Shown: positions 51,134 through 59,930 of the stretch, piece by piece
How the letters are laid out: each line of letters starts with the position of its first letter
How positions within the stretch are numbered: the stretch's first letter is position 1
Origin: an uncultured Clostridia bacterium
GTDB lineage: Bacteria; Bacillota; Clostridia; Christensenellales; Aristaeellaceae
Direction of reading: 5' to 3'
DNA: 64,000 bases
Assembly: GCA_934647165.1 (NCBI GenBank)
Contig: CAKUFA010000005.1
Coordinates: 1-64,000, forward strand
Notes under the pieces: generated by a model
Told to the model about the DNA's origin: nothing
What the model saw: the letters and a program-made list of their open reading frames with translations, nothing else
The model's database searches: none
Made by a program: the position numbers and the translations under genes

Positions 51134-52162
51134 ATGAAAACTTCCGATTTTGACTATGTGCTGCCCGAAGAGTTGATTGCGCAAACACCCATAGAGCCCC
51201 GGGATCACAGCCGCCTGATGGTGGTGCACCGGGACACGGGGCGCCTGGAGCACAAGCATTTCTACGATGTGATTGATTATCTCCGCCCCGGCGACGCGCT
51301 GGTGATTAACGAGACCAAAGTCATCCCCGCGCGCCTGCTGGGCGTGAAGGAGGACACCGGTGTGCCCGTGGAAGTGCTGCTTTTGCGCCGCGAAAACGCC
51401 ACCGACTGGGAAGCACTGGTGCGGCCCGGCCGCCGCCTGAAGCCCGGCGCTGTCTGCTCCTTTGGCGATGGACTGCTGCGGTGCGAAATCCTGGGCAATG
51501 TGCCCGAAACCGGCGGGCGGCTGGTGCGCTTTCACTATGAAGGGGTGTTTGAGGAGCTGCTGGATAAGCTAGGGCAAATGCCCCTGCCGCCCTACATTCA
51601 CGAACAGCTTGCCGACCAGAGCCGTTATCAGACCGTGTACGCCCGGGCGGAAGGCTCCGCCGCCGCGCCCACCGCAGGGCTGCACTTCACCCCGGATCTC
51701 CTCCAGCGCATCCGCGACAAAGGAGTGACCATCGTGCCCGTGCTTTTGCATGTGGGGCTTGGCACTTTCCGCCCTGTGAAGGAGGAGGATGTGGATGCGC
51801 ACAAGATGCACTCCGAGTTTTATCAGGTGACGCAGGACGCCGCGGATACCCTGAACCGCATCCGCCAAAGCGGCGGGCGGCTGATCTGCGTAGGCACCAC
51901 TTCCGTGCGCACGATTGAAACCGTGGCAGATGAAAGCGGCACCATTCACCCCGGCAGCGGCGAAACAGCCATTTTTATCAAGCCCGGCGTAAAAATCAAG
52001 GCGGTTGACGCACTCATCACCAATTTCCACCTGCCGCAAAGCACGCTTTTGATGCTGGTGAGCACCTTTATGGGACGTGAACAGGCACTGAACGCCTACC
52101 GCCTTGCCGTGGAGGAGAAGTATCGCTTCTTCTCCTTTGGCGACGCCATGCTGATCCTGTAA
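51134..52162 (+). CDS. queA: S-adenosylmethionine:tRNA ribosyltransferase-isomerase
   Basis: A 342-residue enzyme that transfers the ribosyl part of SAM onto preQ1 in tRNA to make epoxyqueuosine. Signature: [54 protein letters not shown] and the C-terminal [17 protein letters not shown]. Full length. ATG at 51134 is used, directly after an in-frame GTG that is a possible alternative. In most Firmicutes tgt follows queA in this operon, but here a holin-like gene follows. gluQ at 26180-27103 acts on the final modification. Confidence 0.97.
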   Translation: MKTSDFDYVLPEELIAQTPIEPRDHSRLMVVHRDTGRLEHKHFYDVIDYLRPGDALVINETKVIPARLLGVKEDTGVPVEVLLLRRENATDWEALVRPGRRLKPGAVCSFGDGLLRCEILGNVPETGGRLVRFHYEGVFEELLDKLGQMPLPPYIHEQLADQSRYQTVYARAEGSAAAPTAGLHFTPDLLQRIRDKGVTIVPVLLHVGLGTFRPVKEEDVDAHKMHSEFYQVTQDAADTLNRIRQSGGRLICVGTTSVRTIETVADESGTIHPGSGETAIFIKPGVKIKAVDALITNFHLPQSTLLMLVSTFMGREQALNAYRLAVEEKYRFFSFGDAMLIL

Positions 52163-52181
52163 ATCAGCAGGAGGTTTTTCA

Positions 52182-52523
52182 ATGATTGTTGAAGCTCTGG
52201 CCACCATGGCGGCCATCCCGCTGTGCGTATACCTGTTTGAGGGCGTTTCCGCCCTGAATATGGAGTTCGCGCTGATGACCGGCGCAGTGTTGGCAGTCGT
52301 CAACCTTTTGCTGCGCGCACCGCTGCGTTTTCTTGCCAAGCCCCTCGGCTGCCTGACGCTTGGGCTCATGGGCACCGTGGTGGATGCTGTGCTGGTGGAA
52401 TTGTGCGCCTACTTCATGCAGGAAGGGTTTTTTATCGCATCCTTCCCATGGGCACTGGCCGTGGCATTGGTTGTCAATGTTCTGCGCTGCCTGGCGCGGC
52501 TGCTTTTAGGAAAAAGAAAATAA
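52182..52523 (+). CDS. Phage holin family (YvlD-like) membrane protein
   Basis: A 113-residue protein with four hydrophobic segments, beginning IVEALATMAAIPLCVYLFEG and with VNLLLRAPLRFLAKPLGCLT, the pattern of the Phage_holin_4_2/YvlD family. Despite the name these are usually chromosomal membrane proteins without lytic partners. AGGAGG lies 9 nt upstream. Located between queA and rpiB in the ruv operon. Function unknown. Confidence 0.8.
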   Translation: MIVEALATMAAIPLCVYLFEGVSALNMEFALMTGAVLAVVNLLLRAPLRFLAKPLGCLTLGLMGTVVDAVLVELCAYFMQEGFFIASFPWALAVALVVNVLRCLARLLLGKRK

Positions 52524-52537
52524 GGAGGATCTTTCCC

Positions 52538-52984
52538 ATGATTGCACTTGCCTGTGACCATACCGGGTTGGAACTGAAGGAAGAAATGAAGAAACTGCTG
52601 GACGAAATGGGGTTGACCTACAAGGATTTCGGCACCTACGACCATGCCAGCTGCGATTATCCCGTTTACGGCTACCGCGCCGCAAAAGCCGTTGTTTCCG
52701 GCGAGTGCGACCGCGGCATTCTCATCTGCGGCACGGGTATCGGCATCGGCATTGCCGCCAGCAAGGTGAAGGGCACCCGCGTGTGCACCTGCTCGGATGT
52801 GTATTCCGCTGAGCTGAGCAAGCGGCACAACAACAGCAACATCCTCACCATGGGCGCGCGCGTGGTGGGGGTTGATCTGGCCAAAATGATTGCCACCCAC
52901 TGGCTTACTGCCGAATTTGAAGGCGGCCGCCATCAACGCCGCATTGACCTGATTAGCGACATCGAAAACGGGAAAGCGCTGTAA
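52538..52984 (+). CDS. rpiB: Ribose 5-phosphate isomerase B
   Basis: A 148-residue isomerase for ribose-5-P and ribulose-5-P (or a sugar-phosphate relative such as allose-6-P). IALACDHTGLELKEEMKKLL holds the Asp and His of the active site. RGILICGTGIGIGIAASKVK holds the catalytic Cys and the phosphate-binding anion hole. LSKRHNNSNILTMGARVVG follows. Full length; 14 nt after the holin-like gene. It ends the operon at a strong terminator. Confidence 0.95.
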   Translation: MIALACDHTGLELKEEMKKLLDEMGLTYKDFGTYDHASCDYPVYGYRAAKAVVSGECDRGILICGTGIGIGIAASKVKGTRVCTCSDVYSAELSKRHNNSNILTMGARVVGVDLAKMIATHWLTAEFEGGRHQRRIDLISDIENGKAL

Positions 52985-52995
52985 ACCGATGCGTT

Positions 52996-53046
52996 ACGGG
53001 AGGGGAAAGCCGCTTCCATCAGGCGGCAGCCGCCCCTCCCGTTTTT
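52996..53046 (+). terminator. Terminator of the ruv-queA-rpiB operon
   Basis: ACGGGAGGGG (52996-53005) pairs with CCCCTCCCGT (53033-53042), followed by TTTTT. The loop contains a second small GCCGC/GCGGC pairing. Confidence 0.85.
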
Positions 53047-53155
53047 CCTGCCGGATATTCCAGCCCGGCCTTCTCATCCTTTTGCACCGGGAAGAAAACG
53101 TGTTCCAAAGCCGTTGCTTTTGTTGAAGGACCTTTGCCGGAGGAGGAAACATGCG

Positions 53156-54643
53156 ATGCGAAAGCGATTGATCGGATTCACGGCACTTCTGGCGCTCCTG
53201 TTCACCCTGGTGCACGCCACAGCGTTGGCAAACAGCTGGGGGCTCAACGGCTGCCTGCTCAGCATTGTGGAAATTGGCCATACGTGGGACGGTTATTCCG
53301 CCGCTTGTCAGGTTCGCGGCACCACCGCAGGAGGCGTGACCTATCACGCCGCCGTGATGGAAAGCCGCTATCACAGCGTGCTGCTGGTGGCCACCAAAGA
53401 TGGATCGCGCTGCGCCCTGCTCCAACGCGGCGACACGGCCGTTTATCAGCCCGGCCAAGCCAGCCAATTTCCGAAAATGGAGAAAACGCACCGCGGCTTC
53501 ACGCTTTCCTACGGCACGGAATCCTATACCTATGAGGAAGTCGGCGGCCGGTTTTACCTCACCCTGGCAGATTTCAACAATTATCGTCTGATGCTCCGGG
53601 AGGATGGAACGCAGGAAACCGCAGACGGCGGACAAACGCTATTCGACCGTTACAGCCTTGGGGATGCGGATGGCATGTATCTGTTGGATGGAGACAGCGA
53701 TTTGGAAAGCGTGAACATTTCCCTCCTCCCCAGGAGCAGGGCGGAGCTTTTGCACCTGAACCGCACACGAGGGCTGATTGCCGACTGGAACCGCCTGTCC
53801 GAAAAGGAGTATGCGGTCTATCATGCTGGCAAAAAAGGCGGCAAAACCGTACCTGTGTATTCCGCCCCCAGCACCAATGCGTGGCGTGCCGCCAAGGGCA
53901 AGGCCGCCATGAGCCTCGCAGGAGACTGGTACAGCCTGGACGGAAGCGGAGAATGGATGGCTGTGCTCTATCAGGTGAGCAACCGCACCAGCCGCATCGG
54001 TTACGTGCAGTGTAAGCTGCTAGGCAACGCTTTCGGCGCTTCCGATAACCCGTCATACAACACCAGCCATATTGCTGGCGTAACCATTGCAGATACGTAT
54101 ATGACGGACGATCCGCTGGTGTCCCAATTTCAGCAGACAGAAATTCCCAAAGGAACGTCCGTCACACTGCTGAGTTACTACGGCAATTACGCGCAGGCCG
54201 AAATCACGCTGGAAGGCAAAACCGCATGGGGCTTTATTCCCCTGCGGGATGTGGATGTGACCCTGCCGGACATCGATCATGCAAAAATGGCGGAAGCCGA
54301 CGGCTTCTGGCGTTTTGACGCCGGCGGCAGCACCGGCCCCGGGGATTATCTGCGCCTGTATGCGGACGGCACGTATGTGGCCAACGGGCTGAAGGACGAT
54401 ACCGCTTTCTCCGACAACCGCAGCACGGGCACGTGGGCTATTTACCCGGCGCCGGACTGGAACCGGTTCTGGTCGAAGCCGGAATGGATCATGGTGCTCG
54501 AAAACGAAACCGGTTATGCCGCCTGCCGCGGCCTGCATCTGACGGACACGGAGCTTTCCCTCACCAGTGATGAAGGTAGCGGCGGATACGTGCGGGTGAC
54601 AGAGGCTGAATTCCGCAGCAATATCAGTGAAGACAATGGCTAA
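53156..54643 (+). CDS. Secreted protein of unknown function with SH3-like segments
   Basis: A 495-residue exported protein not assigned to a family. Signal peptide 1-25 ends ALA before NSWGLNG. Two stretches look like bacterial SH3 repeats: about 230-290 (TVPVYSAPSTNAWRAAKGKA followed by a WMAVLYQ strand) and about 310-380 (GTSVTLLSYYGNYAQAEITL then AWGFIPLRDV). The last 110 residues contain lipocalin-like statements of the kind GxWxFDxxGxxxxLxLYADGTY. ATG at 53156 has AGGAGG 9 nt upstream. Its stop overlaps the possible upstream starts of the acyltransferase gene. Likely a wall or surface protein. Confidence 0.65.
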   Translation: MRKRLIGFTALLALLFTLVHATALANSWGLNGCLLSIVEIGHTWDGYSAACQVRGTTAGGVTYHAAVMESRYHSVLLVATKDGSRCALLQRGDTAVYQPGQASQFPKMEKTHRGFTLSYGTESYTYEEVGGRFYLTLADFNNYRLMLREDGTQETADGGQTLFDRYSLGDADGMYLLDGDSDLESVNISLLPRSRAELLHLNRTRGLIADWNRLSEKEYAVYHAGKKGGKTVPVYSAPSTNAWRAAKGKAAMSLAGDWYSLDGSGEWMAVLYQVSNRTSRIGYVQCKLLGNAFGASDNPSYNTSHIAGVTIADTYMTDDPLVSQFQQTEIPKGTSVTLLSYYGNYAQAEITLEGKTAWGFIPLRDVDVTLPDIDHAKMAEADGFWRFDAGGSTGPGDYLRLYADGTYVANGLKDDTAFSDNRSTGTWAIYPAPDWNRFWSKPEWIMVLENETGYAACRGLHLTDTELSLTSDEGSGGYVRVTEAEFRSNISEDNG

Positions 54644-54698
54644 ACCACTCCATCACGCTCTTGGACAGAAACACTGCAACCACAAGGAGGCGATCTCG

Positions 54699-55859
54699 CT
54701 GACAAGCAAGCAATCTGCCCGCATCCGTGAACTGGATGGCTTTCGGGTTCTTCTGGTATTCATCGTCAGCTGGTATCACATCTGGCAGCAAAGCTGGTGG
54801 ACGCCGCGCGTGGGGGCAACATCACTGGACTTTCTGGTGCGTTCCGGCTACATGCCCGTGGACGGTACCATCCTTCTGAGCGGTTTTCTGCTCTTTTTGC
54901 CTTATGCGCGCCACATGCTGGAGGGCGCGCCTTATCCCGGTTGGAGGGATTTTTACCGCCGCCGGGCACTGCGGATTCTTCCAAGCTACAACGCCTATCT
55001 GGCTCTGGTTCTCTTCCTCATCGCCCTACCCTACGGGCTGTATGCCACAAGCCGTTTTCTCTGGCGGGACATTCTCACCCATCTGACGTTTACCTTCACC
55101 TTCCGCGCGGATACCTACATGGCTACACCGCTTGGCGCAGCCTGCTGGACGTTGGCCATCGAGATGCAGGCATACCTGCTCTTTCCCCTGCTGGCCAGGG
55201 CCACCGTGAAAAAGCCATGGCTGACCCTATCCCTGATGGTTCTTGTCGGCTGGGGCTGGCGTGCCGCGTGCGTGCTGCGCCTGATCGACTATGCGATGGT
55301 CGTCAATCAGCTTCCGTCCTTTCTGGATGTCTACGCACTTGGCATGGCGGCAAGCCTTGCCTACACAAAGCTGCACAGCATGAAGCCCGGCCGGCGCAGT
55401 GAGCTTGTGCGGCAGCTGCTGGCCACCGCTGTGCTGGCAGCCTGCCTGGTGGGTCTTGTGGCACTGCTCAAGCAGCAATCTTCCATGCCGGATCATGCAG
55501 CCATTCAGCGTGGACAGATGCAGCGCCGTTTCCCCTATGCCGTGCTGCTTTGCGGCGTGATGTTGTCCCTCCCCTTCACGCTGCGTCCCCTTCGCTTGCT
55601 GATGGGGAACCGTGTGATGAACTTCTTTGCAGCTATCTCCATGAATTATTACCTGGTGCATCAGGTAGTTGCGGTTCATCTGCGCCGCATCGGCTTTCCG
55701 CCATCTGTTTCCGACACGCCGAACATGGCGGGCGAAATGCCCTGGCAGCGGCAATACACCTACCTGGTATTCGGTCTCTCGCTATTGCTGGCAACGCTTT
55801 TAACCTATGGGATTGAAAAACCCTGTGCACGCCTTTTGCTGAAAAAGAAGCGTGGCTGA
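54699..55859 (+). CDS. Acyltransferase family 3 membrane protein, possible CTG start
   Basis: A 386-residue protein (if started at 54699) with about ten transmembrane helices. It begins with the family hallmark RIRELDGFRVLLVFIVSWYH, then FFLARDFYRRR-type segment WRDFYRRRALRILPSYNAYL and WTLAIEMQAYLLFPLLARAT. Members O-acetylate surface polysaccharides, peptidoglycan or lipids. The only strong ribosome binding site, AAGGAGG at 54684-54690, is 8 nt before a CTG codon; GTG at 54627 and ATG at 54636 lie upstream without one and overlap the preceding gene. It probably modifies a cell-surface polymer. Confidence 0.82.
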   Translation: MTSKQSARIRELDGFRVLLVFIVSWYHIWQQSWWTPRVGATSLDFLVRSGYMPVDGTILLSGFLLFLPYARHMLEGAPYPGWRDFYRRRALRILPSYNAYLALVLFLIALPYGLYATSRFLWRDILTHLTFTFTFRADTYMATPLGAACWTLAIEMQAYLLFPLLARATVKKPWLTLSLMVLVGWGWRAACVLRLIDYAMVVNQLPSFLDVYALGMAASLAYTKLHSMKPGRRSELVRQLLATAVLAACLVGLVALLKQQSSMPDHAAIQRGQMQRRFPYAVLLCGVMLSLPFTLRPLRLLMGNRVMNFFAAISMNYYLVHQVVAVHLRRIGFPPSVSDTPNMAGEMPWQRQYTYLVFGLSLLLATLLTYGIEKPCARLLLKKKRG

Positions 55860-55954
55860 ACCGTTTCCTCCTTGCACACTGCCACGGCGGTTCCAACGAG
55901 CCTTCCATGATTTCATTTCATCTTTCTGCACAACAAAAAGTAAACGTCAACATA

Positions 55955-55999
55955 AAAGAGGCTGTTTTCCACACGCCAGGGAAAACAGCCTCTTTGTTT
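55955..55999. terminator. Bidirectional terminator between the acyltransferase and second glycosidase genes
   Basis: AAAGAGGCTGTTTTCC (55955-55970) pairs perfectly with GGAAAACAGCCTCTTT (55980-55995); GTTTT follows on the plus strand and TTTATG on the minus strand. Confidence 0.85.
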
Positions 56000-56009
56000 T
56001 CAAGCCGCA

Positions 56010-56873
56010 TCACGGCACAAGGGTTGCAAAATAGATGATATCGCTCACATAGCGAATCTTGTGGGAGGACTTGGCATTGATCTTCTCGCCGCGCATGGCC
56101 ACCGTGGAGGATGAGCCGCCATCCAGATTATAGGCATTGATACAGCCCATTTCCTTGCATAGCGCAGCCATTTGCAGCAGGTCAAAGCCCACCGAGCCCT
56201 TGTTTTCCGGCCCTTCGCAGGTCAAAATCAGGTAGGACAGCGGCCCCAGCTGTCCAATGGCGATGCGCTGCGTCTTTTTTCCTTTGCCATTGTCCATGCT
56301 GACCTTGCTCAAGTCCGTGATGGGCTCACCATCCACCACAAGACCCGGGCCAAAGCAGAACGCGTGCACCACCGTACCATCAAAAGCCTCGAAGGCTTCC
56401 TTGGTGGTGGGGCGCAGAATGGTGAAATCGCCCTTATCGTCAATGATAAGCGTTTCCCGTCCCTTAACGGGGTTATTGCGCACCAGTTCCGTGTTTCGCA
56501 CCACAATGCCCTGACTGTGATAGGTATAATAATCACCGTTGATGCCCAGCACACCGTTGCACTGTTCAAGTGTTTTGCTCACCGGCGCGGTGCGCTTGGT
56601 ACGCCAGTTGCCCGCTGTGCCTGTGCGCAGCTGGCTTGCGTCCGCCAAGGTAACATACACCGCCATCACCGTGGTATCGTCCCGGCGGAAGGTTTCAATG
56701 CGGATATCCAACGAATCGTCGTGATAACCGGCATTATCAGGCAGATAGCAGTCCTCATGAGGCGCATAGGGTACAGGGTCGGAATTCCACGGAATGGGGG
56801 TGAATGCCTCTTCCGCACACGCGCCAGTACATGCCAACAGCATGGCTGCCAGCAAAGCCATCAGTCGTTTCAT
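56010..56873 (-). CDS. Phosphodiester glycosidase family protein (second copy)
   Basis: A 287-residue secreted protein with signal peptide 1-20 (ACTGACA before EEAF). The NAGPA core is clear: VLGINGDYYTYHSQGIVVRN, GPGLVVDGEPI, IGQLGPLSYLILTCEG and the signature INAYNLDGGSSSTVAMRGEK. The LLAC segment in the signal region could also be a lipobox (Cys at 15), which the first copy at 2701-3582 lacks. The two copies share fold motifs but little other sequence, so they are old paralogues. Promoter at 56906-56934; ATG follows GGAG. Confidence 0.87.
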   Translation of the reverse strand: MKRLMALLAAMLLACTGACAEEAFTPIPWNSDPVPYAPHEDCYLPDNAGYHDDSLDIRIETFRRDDTTVMAVYVTLADASQLRTGTAGNWRTKRTAPVSKTLEQCNGVLGINGDYYTYHSQGIVVRNTELVRNNPVKGRETLIIDDKGDFTILRPTTKEAFEAFDGTVVHAFCFGPGLVVDGEPITDLSKVSMDNGKGKKTQRIAIGQLGPLSYLILTCEGPENKGSVGFDLLQMAALCKEMGCINAYNLDGGSSSTVAMRGEKINAKSSHKIRYVSDIIYFATLVP

Positions 56874-56905
56874 ACGTTCAACTCCATATTCATGTGCTTT
56901 TTCTG

Positions 56906-56934
56906 ATTATAGCACAGCCATTCCCGTCAGGCAA
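56906..56934 (-). promoter_or_regulatory. Promoter of the second phosphodiester glycosidase gene
   Basis: TTGCCT (complement of 56929-56934), 17 bp, TATAAT (complement of 56906-56911). Confidence 0.75.
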
Positions 56935-56942
56935 GAGCAGGC

Positions 56943-57833
56943 TTATGCCTGATGGCAGCGGACATAACCCAGCAGGGTCAAAAAGGCCTCCTCATCCAGG
57001 ATGCGGATGGGCACGCCCTGCGCCGCCAGTTCCGCCGCCTTTCTTGCTTTGGCGCTGACGCCGCCCCGGGCGCAGGGATCAAAGGCCGCTGCCTGTACAA
57101 GATAGTTTACGCGGCAGCTGACGCTGCTTTTCACCGTGCCGCCCTGCTCCGCAATCGCTCTTTCCGCCACATCCCGGGACATATGGCGCAGCTCCCCCGT
57201 GAGGCAGAAGGAAGCGCCCGCAAGATCGATTGCCGTGCTTCTTGTCCATCCGGCAAGGTCAATCCTGCCCTTTTCCGCCCCGGGATAGCGACGCATTTGT
57301 CCTCCCCGGGCAGGAAGCGCCGCCGCCAGGGGGCACAGCCGTTCATAGCACTGCTGGGTCGCCATCACGTCCGCCAGCGCCTGATGCGCCCGGGTATTCA
57401 CAATCTGAAAGCGTTCGCACAAATCGGACAGCCTGTGGTGCGCTTCCTCCGGAAAGCAGCGGCGGGAAAGGGCAAGGGTATCCGCCGTTTTCCATGCCGG
57501 GAGCTGCGCGCCGCTGCGGCTGCACTCTGCCGCAAGCATCCGCACATCAAAGCTGATATTATGGCCAACCACCACCCGTGAGCCCACGAACGCAATCAGC
57601 TGTTCAATGGCCTGCATGGCTGTGGGCGCACCCTGCACATCCGCATCCGATATGCCGGTGAGACGGGTGATGCCCCATGGAATGGGCGTTTGCGGATCCA
57701 CATAGGTGCAGAAGGAATCCACCACTTCATGCTGCTCCACCCGCACAGCTGCAATCTGGATAACGCGATCGGTGCAGGCAAGACCCGTGGTTTCGGTATC
57801 CAGCACCGCATAACTGGCAGGCATATCGGGCAT
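56943..57833 (-). CDS. DnaQ-like 3'-5' exonuclease with C-terminal BRCT domain
   Basis: A 296-residue protein. The DEDDh exonuclease domain has ExoI SYAVLDTETTGLACTDRVI, ExoII VVVGHNISFDVRMLAAE and ExoIII NTRAHQALADVMATQQCYER. The C-terminal part (about 210-290) is a BRCT domain, DLAGASFCLTGELRHMSRDV with GGTVKSSVSCRVNYLVQA. This fusion is known in Firmicute DnaQ-like proteins thought to act in DNA repair or proofreading. Start at 57833 has GGGGG 9 nt upstream; the frame to 58040 lies inside the next gene. It is 19 nt past the GNAT gene. Confidence 0.9.
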   Translation of the reverse strand: MPDMPASYAVLDTETTGLACTDRVIQIAAVRVEQHEVVDSFCTYVDPQTPIPWGITRLTGISDADVQGAPTAMQAIEQLIAFVGSRVVVGHNISFDVRMLAAECSRSGAQLPAWKTADTLALSRRCFPEEAHHRLSDLCERFQIVNTRAHQALADVMATQQCYERLCPLAAALPARGGQMRRYPGAEKGRIDLAGWTRSTAIDLAGASFCLTGELRHMSRDVAERAIAEQGGTVKSSVSCRVNYLVQAAAFDPCARGGVSAKARKAAELAAQGVPIRILDEEAFLTLLGYVRCHQA

Positions 57834-57852
57834 TCCATGCTTCCCCCTTTCA

Positions 57853-58377
57853 TCAAACAGCTGCGTCCCCGGCCGGGCTTTTCCCCGGCAAACGTTCAAA
57901 CGCCATGCGTGGCGAACCATCCGCAATATGGATGATGCCGCAATATTCAAAACCGCAGCGGGCAATCTGCCGGCGCATGGGAGCGTTTTCCTCATGGGTG
58001 TCAATGCGCAGATGCGGCTGCATGGCCGCGCAGAAGGCAACAGCGGCGGGCATCATGCCATGGGCAAGGCCATCACTGGCCACGCGGTGCAGCGTACCAT
58101 AGGGCGCATCGGAGCGCCATGCGCCATGCTCAATGACGGCATAGGTAGGATCTTCCCCCTGAATGAAGGCAAGCGCACCGTGGATTTCGCCGTTGCTTTC
58201 GCCCACATAGAGTTGCCGCTTCGCTATATCCTGTCGCAGCTGCGCTTCATGGGGGCGTCCATCCGCCCACTGGGTTGTGTTGCCCATGCGCACCATGAAT
58301 GCACGCGCTGCCGCATAAATTTCCAGCAGCCGGGGCAAATCGTCCATTTCCGCAAGGCGGAATTGCCAGGTGTCCAT
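57853..58377 (-). CDS. GNAT family N-acetyltransferase
   Basis: A 174-residue acetyltransferase. FRLAEMDDLPRLLEIYAAAR is the usual N-terminal arm; LHRVASDGLAHGMMPAAVAF replaces the canonical acetyl-CoA loop, which is weak; APMRRQIARCGFEYCGIIHI is the C-terminal GNAT element. Similar proteins with MGNTTQWADG-type starts are common in Firmicutes, substrate unknown. AAGGAG is 7 nt upstream. It lies between the C39-like and exonuclease genes. Confidence 0.83.
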   Translation of the reverse strand: MDTWQFRLAEMDDLPRLLEIYAAARAFMVRMGNTTQWADGRPHEAQLRQDIAKRQLYVGESNGEIHGALAFIQGEDPTYAVIEHGAWRSDAPYGTLHRVASDGLAHGMMPAAVAFCAAMQPHLRIDTHEENAPMRRQIARCGFEYCGIIHIADGSPRMAFERLPGKSPAGDAAV

Positions 58378-58393
58378 ATGTCTACTCCTTGCA

Positions 58394-58984
58394 TCAATCC
58401 GCCCGGCGGCGAAGCATCAGCACCTCACGCTTGTCATCGTTGCCGGCATTGTAATCCTCCCTGCCGGTATCCAGCAGGCGCGCGAACGGCACCACACGGT
58501 TGCAGCGCCGGGGCTGATCGTTAACCCTGCGAATATCCGCTGCAAAGGGATATTCCTCCCCCAGCTCGTAAGGGTCAAACAGCGCCACACCGTCCTCCTC
58601 CAGGCCGGTGAGGAGCACATAATGCCCGTACTTTCCCAGGAAGCAGCGCAGCACCACCGCGCCGCCATCCCGCAGGCATTGTACAGCCGCGCTGTCCTCC
58701 CGCATCAACGCCGCTTCGCCTTCGGCATAGGCCGTGCACAGCGGAAAATGGCAGGTAGCCGCATATTCATTGAGCCATGCGCCCATAAAGCGCATGCATG
58801 CCTTGGAAGTACCGTGTTTTCCGGCCTCGCCCTGCTCGTTAAAGGTATCGTTGCAGAACTGCCACACGCCCTTCAAAAGCACGGGGGGAATTTCCTCGCG
58901 TTCAAAAAGGAAGCGAATGGCATTAATCAGGCTGGTTGGGCCGCAGTCAAATTCCGAGCTTTGATAGTTCAGCATATTTTTCAT
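58394..58984 (-). CDS. Peptidase C39-like family protein
   Basis: A 196-residue cytoplasmic protein with a papain-like C39 pattern: the Cys block YQSSEFDCGPTSLINAIRFL near the N-terminus and the His/Asp block YGHYVLLTGLEEDGVALFDP. There is no membrane or ABC part, so it is not a bacteriocin exporter; free-standing C39-like proteins are predicted cysteine peptidases or amidases of unknown substrate. GAGGAG lies 8-10 nt before the ATG. First gene of a three-gene minus-strand group with the GNAT and exonuclease genes. Confidence 0.82.
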   Translation of the reverse strand: MKNMLNYQSSEFDCGPTSLINAIRFLFEREEIPPVLLKGVWQFCNDTFNEQGEAGKHGTSKACMRFMGAWLNEYAATCHFPLCTAYAEGEAALMREDSAAVQCLRDGGAVVLRCFLGKYGHYVLLTGLEEDGVALFDPYELGEEYPFAADIRRVNDQPRRCNRVVPFARLLDTGREDYNAGNDDKREVLMLRRRAD

Positions 58985-59040
58985 CGTAGGTTTCTCCTCT
59001 TCGCATACATCCTGTTTTCTGCTTCAACCGTTGAGCAGGC

Positions 59041-59060
59041 AGAAAGGCAGCCGCCTTTCT
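59041..59060. terminator. Short hairpin after the oligopeptide permease operon
   Basis: AGAAAGGC (59041-59048) pairs with GCCTTTCT (59053-59060). T residues follow it on the plus strand (59058-59066) but not on the minus strand, where the ABC operon ends. A weak terminator at best. Confidence 0.4.
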
Positions 59061-59068
59061 TTTTTTCA

Positions 59069-59920
59069 TCATCCTCTTGGATCAAACGCGTCCCGCAGGG
59101 CGTCGCCCACAAGGTTGATGCACACCACCAACAGGATAATCGCAACGCCTGCCGGCAGCCACAGCCACGGCTTCCCCGTCAAAATAGAAATGGACTGCGC
59201 GCCGTTGAGCATGTTGCCCAGGGATGCGGTGGGCGGCTGCACGCCCATGCCCAGGAAGCTCAGTGCCGCCTCATCAAGGATGGAAATGGCAAACACGCTT
59301 GTGGCATACACCAACACCGGCGCGATGGTGTTGGGCAGGATTTCCGAGAAAAGGATATAGCGCCCGCTCATACCGGCGGTCACATCGCTTTTGCAGAAGT
59401 TGGTTTCCCTCAAACTGAGCACATTGCCGCGCACCAGCCGCGTCACACCTGGCCAGTCCACAAAGCCCAGGATGAGAATAATCGACCAAAGCCCCGGCTC
59501 AAAAATGGCGGCCGCCACCAGCACCAGCAAAATATACGGGAAGGACATCACCATATCCGTGAAGGCCATGATCGCCCGGTCAACCCAGCCGCCGAAATAG
59601 CCGGACACCAGCCCCAACAGCACACCGATGGCCGTCGAAATCGCCGTTGCCAGAAAGCCAACCAGCAGCGACACCCGCATGGCGTACAGCAAGCGGCTGA
59701 ACACATCCCGGCCGATTTGATCGGTGCCCAGGAGATGCTTGCTGTCAGGCGGACTGGAAAAGCCGCCGGAAACCTTGGTTGGGTTATAGGGTGCAATCCA
59801 CGGCGCAAGCACCGCGGCGGCAATCATCATCACCAGCAGCACCAGACAAACCACCGCAGCCTTGTGCCGGCAGAAGCGGCGCCACACCGTGGAAAAAGCA
59901 GACTGCCGCATCAGAGTCAT
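59069..59920 (-). CDS. Oligopeptide/dipeptide ABC transporter permease (DppC-like)
   Basis: A 283-residue permease with six membrane helices. APWIAPYNPTKVSGGFSSPP and HLLGTDQIGRDVFSRLLYAM are typical of DppC/OppC. The ATPase-docking loop is SDVTAGMSGRYILFSEILPN, and FLGMGVQPPTASLGNML is conserved near the end. ATG at 59920 is 3-4 nt after AGGAGG, so ATG at 59911 remains possible. It is the last gene of a minus-strand operon: binding protein, two ATPases, DppB, DppC. Confidence 0.92.
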   Translation of the reverse strand: MTLMRQSAFSTVWRRFCRHKAAVVCLVLLVMMIAAAVLAPWIAPYNPTKVSGGFSSPPDSKHLLGTDQIGRDVFSRLLYAMRVSLLVGFLATAISTAIGVLLGLVSGYFGGWVDRAIMAFTDMVMSFPYILLVLVAAAIFEPGLWSIILILGFVDWPGVTRLVRGNVLSLRETNFCKSDVTAGMSGRYILFSEILPNTIAPVLVYATSVFAISILDEAALSFLGMGVQPPTASLGNMLNGAQSISILTGKPWLWLPAGVAIILLVVCINLVGDALRDAFDPRG

Positions 59921-59930
59921 GCGCCTCCTT

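Noticed and set aside
52182..52523. Prophage signal from the holin-family gene
   Set aside because: No endolysin, structural or integrase genes are nearby; the gene sits in a housekeeping operon, as YvlD-like proteins usually do.
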